From Pseudomonadales bacterium (GTDB taxonomy: Bacteria > Pseudomonadota > Gammaproteobacteria > Pseudomonadales > Azotimanducaceae), in NCBI GenBank assembly GCA_041395945.1, contig JAWKZN010000001.1:992001-1056000 (forward strand): a stretch of DNA of 64,000 bases, given 5' to 3'. The number at the start of each line of letters is the position of its first letter. Position 1 is the stretch's first letter. The notes below the pieces were generated by a model. It searched no databases. It had not been told where the DNA came from and saw only the letters and a program-made list of their open reading frames with translations. The translations under genes were made by a program, and so were the position numbers. Positions 34,067-43,794 of the stretch are shown in pieces.

Positions 34067-34849
34067 TCAGAATGCGAAATACCCGCCATCGATGAGGAAG
34101 GTATCGGCAGTGTGATAGCGGCTTGCGTCGCTCAGCAGGTAGACGGCAATGCCGGCAAAGTCTTCCGGTGTGCCCCAGCGGCGCATGGGGATCCGCTTCA
34201 TCACATTGTCCACGAACTTCGGATTGGCAAAGGCGCCTTCGGTCATGCTGGTCTCGATCCAGCCCGGCAGCACCGAGTGCGCAGTGACGCCGTAGCGTGC
34301 GTATTCCACTGCCAGCGCTTTGATCATGGAAACCAGCCCGCCCTTGGTCGCCGCGTAATGTTCGCCCCGAGCCTGGCCGGATATGGCAGCCAGTGATGCA
34401 GTCCCGATCAGGCGGCCGCCCGGATCACCCGCCTCGGCACGCGCGCGCATATGTTTCGCTGCATGTTTGAAGGTGTGAAATACACCGTCGAGATTCACTG
34501 CCAGCACCCGGCGCCATTCCTCGGCGCTCATCTCCTCGAATGCGGTATTGCGTCCACCGATACCGGCGTTGGCAAAACAGCCATCGACCCTGCCGTGCTC
34601 CGCCAGTACTTTCCGGAAGCAATCGATTACCTGGGCTTCGTCCGCCACGTCGCAGAGATGGCTGCTGACCCGGGGACCGATCCCTGCAAGTTGCTGCAAG
34701 GCGTCTGAATTCTTTCCGTCGTTCGTCCCCCAGATGCTGACCTGGGCACCTGCCCGGGCGAGTCCGGAGGCCATACCGAGGCCGATGCCACCGTTGCCTC
34801 CGGTGATGACGGCGACTTTGCCGGAAAGATCGAAAGGTTGATAAGTCAT
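34067..34849 (-). CDS. Short-chain dehydrogenase/reductase
   Basis: A 260-residue classical SDR. The cofactor motif TGGNGGIG lies near residue 16, NAGIG near 93, and the catalytic Tyr and Lys are in HYAATKGG. The C-terminus has HSVLPGWIETSM and FLIDGGYF, as in many acyl or sugar dehydrogenases. ATG at 34849 is favoured because upstream residues are unlike the family. It is adjacent to the HAD gene on the same strand and divergent from another SDR at 35006. Substrate not identifiable. Confidence 0.85.
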   Translation of the reverse strand: MTYQPFDLSGKVAVITGGNGGIGLGMASGLARAGAQVSIWGTNDGKNSDALQQLAGIGPRVSSHLCDVADEAQVIDCFRKVLAEHGRVDGCFANAGIGGRNTAFEEMSAEEWRRVLAVNLDGVFHTFKHAAKHMRARAEAGDPGGRLIGTASLAAISGQARGEHYAATKGGLVSMIKALAVEYARYGVTAHSVLPGWIETSMTEGAFANPKFVDNVMKRIPMRRWGTPEDFAGIAVYLLSDASRYHTADTFLIDGGYFAF

Positions 34850-35005
34850 TGCGCTACGCTCTGAGCAGTCGATGCAGGGTGCGCATGGTAATGGATGTGG
34901 CATCCGGCCGCGAGGCGGAGGTGGTGTCCGGATCCCGATCAGGCAGGCGGGCACTGGAGGGTGCGGTCTGTTAAATTTCCGGGCTGAACATGCAAGGAGA
35001 GGGAT

Positions 35006-35791
35006 ATGGACGTTCAGGGTGCCGTCGCCATAGTCACTGGTTCATCTTCCGGGGTGGGGGCGGCCTGCGCGCGGCAGCTCGCCGAAAAGGGCTGCCATCT
35101 GGTCATCAACTATGCGAACAATGCCGCGGGTGCGCAGGAGACGAGTGCCGCCTGCCGGGCGTTCGGCGTGGAGACAGAAGTGGTCCGGGCGGATGTCTCG
35201 AAGGACGAAGACTGCCGCCGCCTGGCTGCGGCGGCAGAAGAACGCTGGGGGCGGATAGACGCGCTGGTGAACAATGCCGGCACCACCAAATTCTGTGATC
35301 ACGCGGATCTCGAAGGCCTGGATAAACAGGATTTTCTGGACATCTATTCGGTGAATACTGTCGGCGCCTATCAGATGACGCGCGCAGTGGCTGGCGCCAT
35401 GCGCCGCGGCGGACGCGGGGCCATCGTCAATGTGGCATCTATCGCAGGTGTGATGGGGGTGGGCAGTTCCATCGCCTACGCGGCTTCGAAAGGCGCGATG
35501 ATCACCATGGGACTGTCACTGGCCCGGGTACTGGGTCCTGAGATCCGGGTGAACACGGTATGCCCCGGTTTCATTCAGGGGGACTGGCTCGAGCAGGGGA
35601 TGGGGAAGGAACGCTATGCCCGCACCAAGGCCCATCTGGAACAGACGACCCCGCTGCAGAAGACGGCAACCCCGGACACGGTGGCGGAAGGGATTCTTTA
35701 TTTCATCACTGGCGGCGATGTGGTGACCGGAGAAACGCTGCTGATGGACGGTGGCTACCATCTCAACCAGATGCCATTTGCCCGCAGGTGA
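35006..35791 (+). CDS. Short-chain dehydrogenase/reductase
   Basis: A 261-residue classical SDR with TGSSSGVG near residue 11, NNAG, catalytic Ser in NVASIAG and Tyr/Lys in AYAASKGA, and the C-terminal TGETLLMDGGYHL. AAGGAGAGG lies just before the ATG at 35006. It diverges from the SDR at 34849 across 156 bases. FabG-like reduction of a 3-oxo compound is the usual guess for this shape, but the substrate cannot be told. Confidence 0.86.
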   Translation: MDVQGAVAIVTGSSSGVGAACARQLAEKGCHLVINYANNAAGAQETSAACRAFGVETEVVRADVSKDEDCRRLAAAAEERWGRIDALVNNAGTTKFCDHADLEGLDKQDFLDIYSVNTVGAYQMTRAVAGAMRRGGRGAIVNVASIAGVMGVGSSIAYAASKGAMITMGLSLARVLGPEIRVNTVCPGFIQGDWLEQGMGKERYARTKAHLEQTTPLQKTATPDTVAEGILYFITGGDVVTGETLLMDGGYHLNQMPFARR

Positions 35792-35859
35792 CTGCACACA
35801 AAGGTGACTCCACAGCCCGGTGAGGAACCCTTGAGCTGAACGCTGTCAGGTTCTGCGCG

Positions 35860-36555
35860 CTACCGGTTCGATACTGCAGCGGCCACATCGTCTGTGTGGC
35901 GTACGTCGAGTCCCTTGATGAGATAGACGATGTACTCACTGATGTTCTTGCAGTGATCGCCAATCCGCTCCAGGGCCCGGGCGATCCAGATGACGTTCAG
36001 TGATCGCTGTATTTCCGTGGGCTCCTTCATCATGTCGAGCCCCCGCTCACGAACGATTGCGTCGTAGGCTTCATCCACCGCTTCGTCGGCGTCGATCACT
36101 TCGAGTGCTTTGTCCGGACTCAGTCGTGCGAATGCATCGAGCACTTTGGCGAGCATCTCGTGCACCTGTTCGGACATGGCCCGAACGTCGCTGTACTGAT
36201 CCTTCGGGAACTCGAGATGGGAAATGGCCTTGGCCATTTTCGAAATGCGCTTGGCTTCATCGCCGATGCGCTCCAGGTCGGTGCTCGCTTTCATGATTGA
36301 GATGAGGGTGCGCAGATCGGTGGCAGCCGGCTGACGCCGGGCAATGATGTGCACACAGAGTTCATCGACGTTGATTTCGAGTTTGTTGATCCTGCGGTCG
36401 CCTTTCTTCACCGCATCGGCCAGCTCTGCGTCGTGGGTGAAGAGCGACTGGCAGGCCTTGTGCACCTGCTGCTCCACCAGTCCACCAATCTCCATGAAGA
36501 GACTGCGTGCGCTGTCAAGTTCGCTGTCGTACTGCTCGGATATGTGCTTATTCAT
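35860..36555 (-). CDS. phoU: Phosphate-signalling regulator PhoU
   Basis: PhoU (231 residues) is the peripheral helical protein that links the Pst transporter to PhoR and represses the Pho regulon when phosphate is plentiful. Two PhoU three-helix repeats are visible, with the metal-binding E(D)xxxD signatures (LERIGDEAKRI near residue 90 and LERIGDHCKNI near 197). It is the last gene of the phoBR-pstSCAB-phoU unit, 64 bases after pstB. Confidence 0.96.
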   Translation of the reverse strand: MNKHISEQYDSELDSARSLFMEIGGLVEQQVHKACQSLFTHDAELADAVKKGDRRINKLEINVDELCVHIIARRQPAATDLRTLISIMKASTDLERIGDEAKRISKMAKAISHLEFPKDQYSDVRAMSEQVHEMLAKVLDAFARLSPDKALEVIDADEAVDEAYDAIVRERGLDMMKEPTEIQRSLNVIWIARALERIGDHCKNISEYIVYLIKGLDVRHTDDVAAAVSNR

Positions 36556-36619
36556 CCTGCGGACTCCTCTATCGAATCGGGGGCTTCTGTGAAGTCGAAT
36601 ACCGCTTCCGCCGGCTTAT

Positions 36620-37426
36620 TCAGCCGTATCGACCAGTGATGTAATCCTCTGTTCGTTGTTTTTCCGGATTCGTGAAAACCTGATCAGTCCCCCCGAACTC
36701 CACCAGTTCACCCAGATACAGGAAAGCGGTGTTATCAGACACTCTAGCAGCCTGCTGCATGTTGTGTGTGACAATCACTATAGTGTAGTCAGACTTCAAC
36801 TGGTGGATCAGCTCCTCAATTTTCAGGGTTGATATGGGGTCCAGGGCTGAAGCCGGTTCGTCGAGCAGCAGCACCGATGGCCGGACCGCAACGGCCCGTG
36901 CGATCACCAGACGCTGCTGCTGGCCACCGGAAAGCCCCAGGGCCGACTCCTTGAGCCGGTCCTTGACTTCGTCCCAGAGTGCCGCGCTTCTCAGTGCCCA
37001 TTCCACGATATCGTCGAGTTCGCTTTTCGGCGGGGCACCCTGAATGCGCAAACCGTAGGCAACGTTTTCGTAAATGGTTTTCGGAAACGGGTTGGGGCGC
37101 TGGAAAACCATTCCCACCCGCCGGCGCAACTGGGCAACTTCCACCTCCGGTGCGAAAATGTCCTGTCCCTCGAGGAGGATCTGTCCGGTGGTGCGGACCC
37201 CGTCGATCAGATCGTTCATGCGATTGAAGCAGCGCAGCAGGGTCGACTTCCCGCACCCGGAAGGTCCGATGAAGGCGGTAACCTCCTTGCTCGGGATTTC
37301 CATGCAGATGCTGGTCAACGCCTGCGACTCTCCGTAGAAAAGCGACAGATCTTCCACGTGCAGGCTGATGTCAGCCAGTGCCGGCTGCCCGGCGGCGGTG
37401 ACTTCTTTGCTGGCTTGTTCACTCAT
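36620..37426 (-). CDS. pstB: Phosphate ABC transporter ATPase PstB
   Basis: PstB (268 residues) powers high-affinity phosphate import. Walker A is GPSGCGKST (54-62), signature LSGGQQQR, Walker B LLLDEPASALDP, and the H-loop IVTHNMQQA. The N-terminus has about 20 extra residues before the usual LHVEDLSLFYG. It lies between pstA and phoU and is co-transcribed with both. Confidence 0.97.
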   Translation of the reverse strand: MSEQASKEVTAAGQPALADISLHVEDLSLFYGESQALTSICMEIPSKEVTAFIGPSGCGKSTLLRCFNRMNDLIDGVRTTGQILLEGQDIFAPEVEVAQLRRRVGMVFQRPNPFPKTIYENVAYGLRIQGAPPKSELDDIVEWALRSAALWDEVKDRLKESALGLSGGQQQRLVIARAVAVRPSVLLLDEPASALDPISTLKIEELIHQLKSDYTIVIVTHNMQQAARVSDNTAFLYLGELVEFGGTDQVFTNPEKQRTEDYITGRYG

Positions 37427-37449
37427 GGTATTTGCTTCTTCGGTTACGC

Positions 37450-39186
37450 TCAGCCTTCCACGCCGCGGTACCGGTTTTCCAGTCGGGTACGCAGCATGAT
37501 GGCGGTGAGATTGAGAATCAGGATGATCAGCACGAGCAGGAACGCCGTCGCAAAAACCAGCGGTCTGGCGGCTTCCACATTGGGGCTTTGAAATCCTACG
37601 TCGTAAATATGGAAGCCGAGGTGCATGAATTTTCGCTCCAGGTGCAGGAACGGAAAGTTGCCATCCAGGGGCAGGGTGGGTGCGAGCTTCACGACACCCA
37701 CCAGCATCAGCGGTGCAACTTCACCAGCCGCTCGGGCCACGGCCAGAATCACACCGGTGAGAATCGAGGGACTGGCGATCGGCAGTACGACCTTGAACAG
37801 GGTTTCCGCCCGGGTGGCGCCCAGCGCCATGCTGCCTTCGCGCAGCGAGCGCGGAATTCTGGTCAGGCCTTCCTCGGTGGAGACGATGACCACCGGTACG
37901 GTGAGCAGTGCGAGGGTCAGGGAAGCCCACATCAGGCCCGGCGTGCCGAATGTCGGAGCAGGCAGCGCGGCTTCGAAAAACAGCTGATCGAGATTGCCGC
38001 CGATGAAGTAGACGAAGAACCCCAGACCGAAAACGCCATAAACGATCGATGGCACTCCCGCGAGGTTGTTGACTGCAATCCGGATGAGCCTTACGAACAG
38101 ACCCTGCCTTGCATACTCGCGCAGATAGACGGCGGCGATCACACCTAAAGGTGTCACCAGCAGCGACATCAGCAGCACCATGAGTACCGTCCCGAATATG
38201 GCCGGAAATATGCCGCCTTCGGTGTTTGCTTCCCGGGGATCTTCGGTCAGAAACAGCCACAAGGTCCGGAAATAGTGGGCAGTCTTGTCCAGCCAGCTCA
38301 TCTGATTGGGACGCCAGGCACGGACGATGTCCGATAGTTTTGTCGTGATGCGGGCGCCGGTGCTGATCTGTACGACGACAGCATCCCGCTCAAGTTGCCT
38401 GATCAGCGCGGCAAGCTGTGTTTCTGCCTCCGTGTAGCGCTCGTGGAGCGCGGCTTCCCGGGCATCGAGCGCTTCGCTGCGTCCGGCGAGTTCAGCTGCC
38501 GTTATCGATGCATCGAGTTCAAGGCCGCGCCGGGACAGCCGCACACGCTCGAGCTCGTAGTTGATGCTGTTGAACTCACCGTCTTCCACGTCGTGGATGC
38601 GTGCGCGCAGCTCGCTTACGCGATCGAGTCTTGCGAGAAATTCCTGCCAGAGGCTTGCGACCTCGGTACTGTTCTGTGAGCTTTCCGTGTGCGGTGCAAG
38701 CTCCGCAATCGGAGTGCCGGATTCGAGCACGGCAACCAGTTCGCCGTAGGCGTTGCCCCACTCGAGACGCTCGAAGACGCCCTGCTCGGGCGGGTAGCGC
38801 ACATCTGTGATGCGGTGAGTGAAGATCCACTGGAAATCGGGTGCAGCTTCCTTCCGATTGCCGGTTTTGATGAGCCACCGCTCCACTGCCGCTTCTGAAT
38901 CCGGCCGTGCGCTCTGATCGCCCACCGCGTCCCGATACTGGGCGACATCCACAGACTCCGATTCCACGATTTCACCTACTGCGAGCTGCGCTTCGCCGGT
39001 GACCGAGGTGAAACTGATCTGCGCGATATCGGCGGGCCAGAAATGGGCAAGACCGCGTGCAGCGATCAGCCCGAGCAGTCCGCCCACAGCAGCGATACTG
39101 ATTCCCACCGCGGCCGCGTTCAGCCAGATCCACAGATCTCCGGATGTGAGCCAGCCGCGCAGCGTGCCTTTCTGTTGCGTAATCAT
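37450..39186 (-). CDS. pstA: Phosphate ABC transporter permease PstA, long form
   Basis: PstA of 578 residues, about twice the E. coli size. The C-terminal 280 residues are the normal permease with the EAA loop (EGSMALGATRAETLFKVVLP). A membrane helix near residues 20-45 is followed by about 230 residues outside the membrane, with predicted coiled coil around 180-260 (many Leu/Glu/Arg). Long PstA and PstC proteins of this kind are common in Pseudomonas and Vibrio. It forms the phosphate channel with PstC. Confidence 0.94.
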   Translation of the reverse strand: MITQQKGTLRGWLTSGDLWIWLNAAAVGISIAAVGGLLGLIAARGLAHFWPADIAQISFTSVTGEAQLAVGEIVESESVDVAQYRDAVGDQSARPDSEAAVERWLIKTGNRKEAAPDFQWIFTHRITDVRYPPEQGVFERLEWGNAYGELVAVLESGTPIAELAPHTESSQNSTEVASLWQEFLARLDRVSELRARIHDVEDGEFNSINYELERVRLSRRGLELDASITAAELAGRSEALDAREAALHERYTEAETQLAALIRQLERDAVVVQISTGARITTKLSDIVRAWRPNQMSWLDKTAHYFRTLWLFLTEDPREANTEGGIFPAIFGTVLMVLLMSLLVTPLGVIAAVYLREYARQGLFVRLIRIAVNNLAGVPSIVYGVFGLGFFVYFIGGNLDQLFFEAALPAPTFGTPGLMWASLTLALLTVPVVIVSTEEGLTRIPRSLREGSMALGATRAETLFKVVLPIASPSILTGVILAVARAAGEVAPLMLVGVVKLAPTLPLDGNFPFLHLERKFMHLGFHIYDVGFQSPNVEAARPLVFATAFLLVLIILILNLTAIMLRTRLENRYRGVEG

Positions 39187-39204
39187 CGCTTGCTCAGAGG
39201 CTCC

Positions 39205-41421
39205 TTAGAGATTTCCGTAGCGGGTACGCAGTCGCTGGCGCACGACTTCTGCAACCGTGTTGAACAGGAAGGTGATCATGAACAGAACCAGAGCGGCCAG
39301 GAACAGAATCCGGTAGTGGCTGCTGTCCACTTCCGACTCGGGCAGTTCGACTGCGATGTTGGCGGCAAAGGTGCGCATGCCCTGGAAGATGTTCAGGTCC
39401 ATCACCGGAGTATTACCGGTGGCCATCAGCACGATCATGGTTTCTCCGACCGCTCTGCCGAGTCCGATCATCACTGCCGAGAAAATTCCCGGACTGGCGG
39501 TGAGAACCACCACCCGGATCAGGGTCTGCCAGCGGGTGGCGCCGAGGGCGAGGGAGCCGTTGATCAGGTGGGTGGGTACACCGTAAATGGCGTCTTCGGC
39601 AATGGAGAAAATCGTCGGGATCACCGCAAGTCCCATGGCGAGCCCCACGACCAGCGCATTGCGCTGGTCGTAGTCAAGGCCCATGACTTCGAGAAACCAG
39701 TTCCGCGAATCACCGCCGAAGAAGGTGTCTTCCAGCACGGGCCCGAGGGCGAATGCTGCGGCGACCCCGAGTATCAGTAGTGGCACGATGATCAGGCCAT
39801 ACCAGCCATCGAAAGGCCGGGTGATGCGATCCGGCAGCCGCGACCAGATAAACGACAGCAGCACGATGCCCGCAGGCAATACCAGCAGGATCGTGATCAC
39901 TGCAGACAGATTCGCTTCGATCAGCGGTGCCAGCCACAGGCCAGCGAGGAAACCGAGGATCACGGTGGGCAGTGCGGCCATGATCTCGATGCCGGGCTTG
40001 ATCACCCGCCGCATCACCGGCGCCATGAAATAGGCTGTGTAGAGTGCACCCATGATGGCGATTGGGGTGGCGAACAGCATGGCGTAGAAAGCCGCCTTGA
40101 GCGTGCCGAAGAGCAGTGGGGTCAGGGAAAATTTTGCCTCGAAGTCATTGTCTGCGGAGGAGGACTGCCAGCTGTAGACGGGCTCCTGATAACCCTCATA
40201 CCAGACCTTGGACCACAGCGCGCCCCAGGAAATATCCGGATGCTCATTGTGCATGTGGTAAAGACTGACCTGGCCGCTGCTGCTGGTGGTGAGCAGCAGG
40301 TCTGAGCGTGGTGCGATGACGGCGCGCTCCACGCCGGTTTCCCTGAGGGTTTCGTCTGCCAGTTCCCGACCGGACGTGGAGTAAAACAGATGCAGTCCGC
40401 CTTGCGCATCGAGGGTGGCAAACCCCTTGCGACGGGGCTCTGGAAGAATCTGTGCAACGTTTTCATCCAGCGTGAAATGACGCACCTGCTGCATCGCATA
40501 GCCGAACGCTCCGCGCACCGCAAACCACTGGGTCACCCGTTGCTGATCGTCCGCAACCAGCAGCGAATGACGGCCGAGCAGGGGTTCTATGGCCAGCAGT
40601 CTGCCGTTTTCAGGCACCAGGCGACTGCGGCTCAATTGTTCGGGTGGTCCCCGCCGTGGCAGATCGATCAGAGTGACGGTGCCGGTCGGTCCGATGAGGT
40701 ACAGCCAGGTACCCCTGGGTCCGAAAAGCACTCTTTCATAGTCGTGATCGAGCTCGATTCTGCGTTCCTTCGGAAACTCCAGGCCGAATCCGGCCTCCGC
40801 CTCATCAAACTGCTGAATGCGCAGCGATCTGCCTTCCAGCAGAGCGAGGCTGAAGGTGGTGTCTGAGAAATAGGCGTCGAAGTCCTGCACCTCGCCGACG
40901 TCGAGCCACTGGTCGTCGAACAGATAGTCGAACCGGGTGACCATGGTCCGTGTGTCGCCGTCGAAGGAAATGGGATAGCGGGCCTGCAGTACATTCAGAT
41001 TACCCTGTTGATCCTGCACTGCATAAAGCGCGGTAGCCGGGAATACGTGCTTCACCTTGTGCAGAGAGCGCCCCAGATCCAGTTGCCCTCTTGGAGATCC
41101 ATCTGTCAGATCAAAAAACTCGACCTGACCGGATTGTGCGATCCGCAGGCCGACTTCGTCGGTTTCGTTGACGTCAATCAGCAGAGGATAGGCCGCGCTG
41201 AGTTGATACTGCTCGCCAGGCTCCACGTCCGCACCGGCAAACACGGGTGCAACCACCCACAACAGATAAAGAAAGATCAGCGCGATCGCCCCGATTACGG
41301 CAGCCCCGCCGAGCGCGACCACCCTGGAGGTGACGGCGTTGATCAGACGTCGGCGACGCGGCAGAGCCGTGAGGTTTTCCACCGGTGGTCTGTGTCGCTG
41401 TGGGTTTGTCGGGCCGGTCAC
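39205..41421 (-). CDS. pstC: Phosphate ABC transporter permease PstC, long form
   Basis: PstC of 738 residues. After an N-terminal membrane helix (about 38-58) comes a large extracytoplasmic region (about 65-410) with repeated beta-rich segments resembling a propeller. The six-helix permease domain follows, with the EAA motif (NGSLALGATRWQTLIRVVVL). E. coli PstC has only the permease part. It lies five bases after pstS. The added domain may receive phosphate from PstS or sense the periplasm; that is inference. Confidence 0.94.
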   Translation of the reverse strand: MTGPTNPQRHRPPVENLTALPRRRRLINAVTSRVVALGGAAVIGAIALIFLYLLWVVAPVFAGADVEPGEQYQLSAAYPLLIDVNETDEVGLRIAQSGQVEFFDLTDGSPRGQLDLGRSLHKVKHVFPATALYAVQDQQGNLNVLQARYPISFDGDTRTMVTRFDYLFDDQWLDVGEVQDFDAYFSDTTFSLALLEGRSLRIQQFDEAEAGFGLEFPKERRIELDHDYERVLFGPRGTWLYLIGPTGTVTLIDLPRRGPPEQLSRSRLVPENGRLLAIEPLLGRHSLLVADDQQRVTQWFAVRGAFGYAMQQVRHFTLDENVAQILPEPRRKGFATLDAQGGLHLFYSTSGRELADETLRETGVERAVIAPRSDLLLTTSSSGQVSLYHMHNEHPDISWGALWSKVWYEGYQEPVYSWQSSSADNDFEAKFSLTPLLFGTLKAAFYAMLFATPIAIMGALYTAYFMAPVMRRVIKPGIEIMAALPTVILGFLAGLWLAPLIEANLSAVITILLVLPAGIVLLSFIWSRLPDRITRPFDGWYGLIIVPLLILGVAAAFALGPVLEDTFFGGDSRNWFLEVMGLDYDQRNALVVGLAMGLAVIPTIFSIAEDAIYGVPTHLINGSLALGATRWQTLIRVVVLTASPGIFSAVMIGLGRAVGETMIVLMATGNTPVMDLNIFQGMRTFAANIAVELPESEVDSSHYRILFLAALVLFMITFLFNTVAEVVRQRLRTRYGNL

Positions 41422-41426
41422 TGCAG

Positions 41427-42398
41427 TTACTGCGAGAGTTTTCTGAGTTCGCGGCTGATGACACGGGCGGAGATGGGAATATAACCGTCTTTTACGACGA
41501 TTTCCTGTCCCTGTCTGGACAGCACCAGTTTCAGGAATTCGCCTTCCAGCGGTGACAGCGGTGTATTGGGCTTCTTGTTCACGTAGATGTACAGGTAGCG
41601 TGCAAGGGGGTAGTCACCGCTTGCAACGTTGTCCGCCGTAGCACCGATCGCATCGGAACTGGCATCAGCGGCGATGGCCAGTGCTTTGACGCCGGAGGTG
41701 ATATAGCCGATTCCTGAGTAACCGATGCCATTGAGTGAAGTGGCCACCGACTGCACCACAGAGGCCGATCCGGGCTGTTCATTGACGGTGTTCTTGAAAT
41801 CTCCGGAGCAGAGTGCTTCCTGTTTGAAGTACCCATAGGTTCCGGACACCGAGTTGCGGCCGTAGAGTTGTATCGGTCGCTTCTGCCAGTTGCCTGAGAG
41901 ACCGACACCACCCCATTCGGCGATGTCCGCTCCGGCGCCGCAACGGCGGGTCACCGAGAAAATGGCGTCGATCTGGGAGATGCTGAGGGACTCCAGCGGG
42001 TTGTCCTTGTGCACGTAAACTGCAAGCGCATCGATGGCAACCCGAACCGCGGTGGGCTTGTAGCCGTAGCGTGCTTCGAAGGATTCAATTTCCTTGTCCT
42101 TCATTTCCCGGCTCATCGGGCCGAAGTTCGATGTTCCTTCGGTCAGGGCGGGCGGTGCCGTCGAGGAACCTGCCGCCTGGACCTGGATGTTCACATTGGG
42201 GTAGAGCTTCTTGAAGGCCTCGGTCCACAGGGTCATGAGGTTGGCAAGGGTGTCCGAGCCGGTGCTCGAAAGGTTGCCCGAGACCCCGCTGACCCGCTCA
42301 TAGTCGGGGGCATCTGGAGACTCTGCCAGGGCAGGGGACAAGTGGGAAGTCGCGGTGGCCAGCAGGGCCAGCCCCAAAGTTTTTTTGAGGTTAAGCAT
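41427..42398 (-). CDS. pstS: Periplasmic phosphate-binding protein PstS
   Basis: PstS binds phosphate in the periplasm and hands it to PstC/PstA. Of about 323 residues, the first 25 form a Sec signal peptide (KKTLGLALLATATSHLSPALA). The mature protein shows the phosphate-loop text STGSDTLANLM and AAGSSTAPPAL, and GPMSREMKD. Tandem ATG codons occur at 42401 and 42398; AGGAG spacing favours the second. The start lies inside the phoR 3' end, an 8-base overlap, so pstS has no promoter of its own in the gap. Confidence 0.95.
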   Translation of the reverse strand: MLNLKKTLGLALLATATSHLSPALAESPDAPDYERVSGVSGNLSSTGSDTLANLMTLWTEAFKKLYPNVNIQVQAAGSSTAPPALTEGTSNFGPMSREMKDKEIESFEARYGYKPTAVRVAIDALAVYVHKDNPLESLSISQIDAIFSVTRRCGAGADIAEWGGVGLSGNWQKRPIQLYGRNSVSGTYGYFKQEALCSGDFKNTVNEQPGSASVVQSVATSLNGIGYSGIGYITSGVKALAIAADASSDAIGATADNVASGDYPLARYLYIYVNKKPNTPLSPLEGEFLKLVLSRQGQEIVVKDGYIPISARVISRELRKLSQ

Positions 42399-43794
42399 CA
42401 TTGCTCCTGGTAGTGGGTGGGGAGTCGGAAATTCGGGAACCGGTGCAGGGAGAGTTACCGGATTCACCGGGGCAGGGCACGCTTGCCGACCGGGTGCTCA
42501 GGCGGGAATCCGGAAAGTCGCAATAAAAGGTGCTGCCCTTTGCGAGCTGGCTCGTCACCTGGAGCTTTGAGTCGTGGCGCTTGAGCACGTGTTTGACGAT
42601 GGCCAGTCCCAGCCCGGTGCCGCCGCGCACCCGGGATCTGGCCAGATCGACCCGATAGAATCGTTCGGTCAGGCGGGCGATGTGCTCTTTTGGAATGCCC
42701 ATGCCGGTATCGCGAACCGAGAATCGAACGCCAGTCGGGACTGCTTCCCAGCTCACCGTGATGGGGCCGCCGTCGGGGCTGTAGCGGACCGCGTTGGTCA
42801 GCAGATTCTGAAAAGCGCTGTGCAGTTCGGATTCGATACCGAAAACGTCAGCTTTCGATGCTTTGATGACTTCAAACTGGTGGCGTCCGCCGCTCAGGGC
42901 GCGAGCATCCGTGACGATACTGTCGATGAGCGCACCTACATTCACCCGATCCAGTTCCTCCTCGGCAGGCCGGGGGCTCGACTCCAGACGCGTCAGCAGC
43001 AGGAGGTCGTCGACCAGCGCGCGCATGCGGGTCGTGGGCGGGGCGAGTTTACCGATCAGTTCCTGACGTGTTGCGTCGTCCAGATCTTCCTCGAACAGCG
43101 CCTCCACATAGCCAACAATCACCGTCAGGGGCGTGCGTAATTCATGGGATATATTGGCAATGAAATCCTGACGCATACTGAGCAGCCGGTTGAGCTGGGT
43201 GACGTCCCGCACCAGGATCATCGCGGCCGCAAACCGCGCGCTGGCAGGATCCGTCTCGAGCAGGACCCGCCGTGCTTCCAGGCGGATCGAATCGTCAAAT
43301 GGACTGGTGAATTCCACCTGTCCTTCCGGGGCCTGACCGCGAATCAGGGCGATGAGCTCCGGTTGCCGCACCAGAGATGGCAGGTGATTGTCCCGATCGG
43401 TCGGCTTCAGGTGCAGCAGCTCGTCAGCGGCGCGATTCAGATCGAGAATGTTGCCGCTGCTGCTGGTAACAATGGCGGCATCCGGAAGTGAGTCGTTGAT
43501 GGCGCGCAGATCCCGCAGGCGTTTGACCATGGCGCGGTTGCGGTGGCGGGTGTGGCGCAGGGATCGGAACATGCGATCGGCGATTTCCTGCCAGCTGTCC
43601 AGCTTGTTGTCGGGTCTGCGCAGGGGCTTGCGGGCATACTGCACCAGGTGCTGTTTTTCGCGCTGCTGAATCCCGGACCAGATCAGCGCGGCGATAAACA
43701 GGCTCCAGCCGAACGCGGAGGTGAGCCAGCCCAGCAGCAGTGCGGGCCCCAGCAGAGCCAGCAGCAACAGCAGATCCTGGCGGGACCAGTTCAC
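42391..43794 (-). CDS. phoR: Phosphate-regulon sensor histidine kinase PhoR
   Basis: PhoR of 467 residues: two N-terminal membrane helices (about 7-40), a cytoplasmic linker, a PAS domain (about 100-190), the HisKA H-box FIANISHELRTPL with His217, and an ATPase domain with the N, G1 (DTGMGIP) and G2 (GGTGLGLAI) boxes. The C-terminus carries about 30 extra Ser/Pro-rich residues that run into pstS. Its ATG overlaps the phoB stop by four bases. Confidence 0.96.
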   Translation of the reverse strand: MNWSRQDLLLLLALLGPALLLGWLTSAFGWSLFIAALIWSGIQQREKQHLVQYARKPLRRPDNKLDSWQEIADRMFRSLRHTRHRNRAMVKRLRDLRAINDSLPDAAIVTSSSGNILDLNRAADELLHLKPTDRDNHLPSLVRQPELIALIRGQAPEGQVEFTSPFDDSIRLEARRVLLETDPASARFAAAMILVRDVTQLNRLLSMRQDFIANISHELRTPLTVIVGYVEALFEEDLDDATRQELIGKLAPPTTRMRALVDDLLLLTRLESSPRPAEEELDRVNVGALIDSIVTDARALSGGRHQFEVIKASKADVFGIESELHSAFQNLLTNAVRYSPDGGPITVSWEAVPTGVRFSVRDTGMGIPKEHIARLTERFYRVDLARSRVRGGTGLGLAIVKHVLKRHDSKLQVTSQLAKGSTFYCDFPDSRLSTRSASVPCPGESGNSPCTGSRISDSPPTTRSNDA

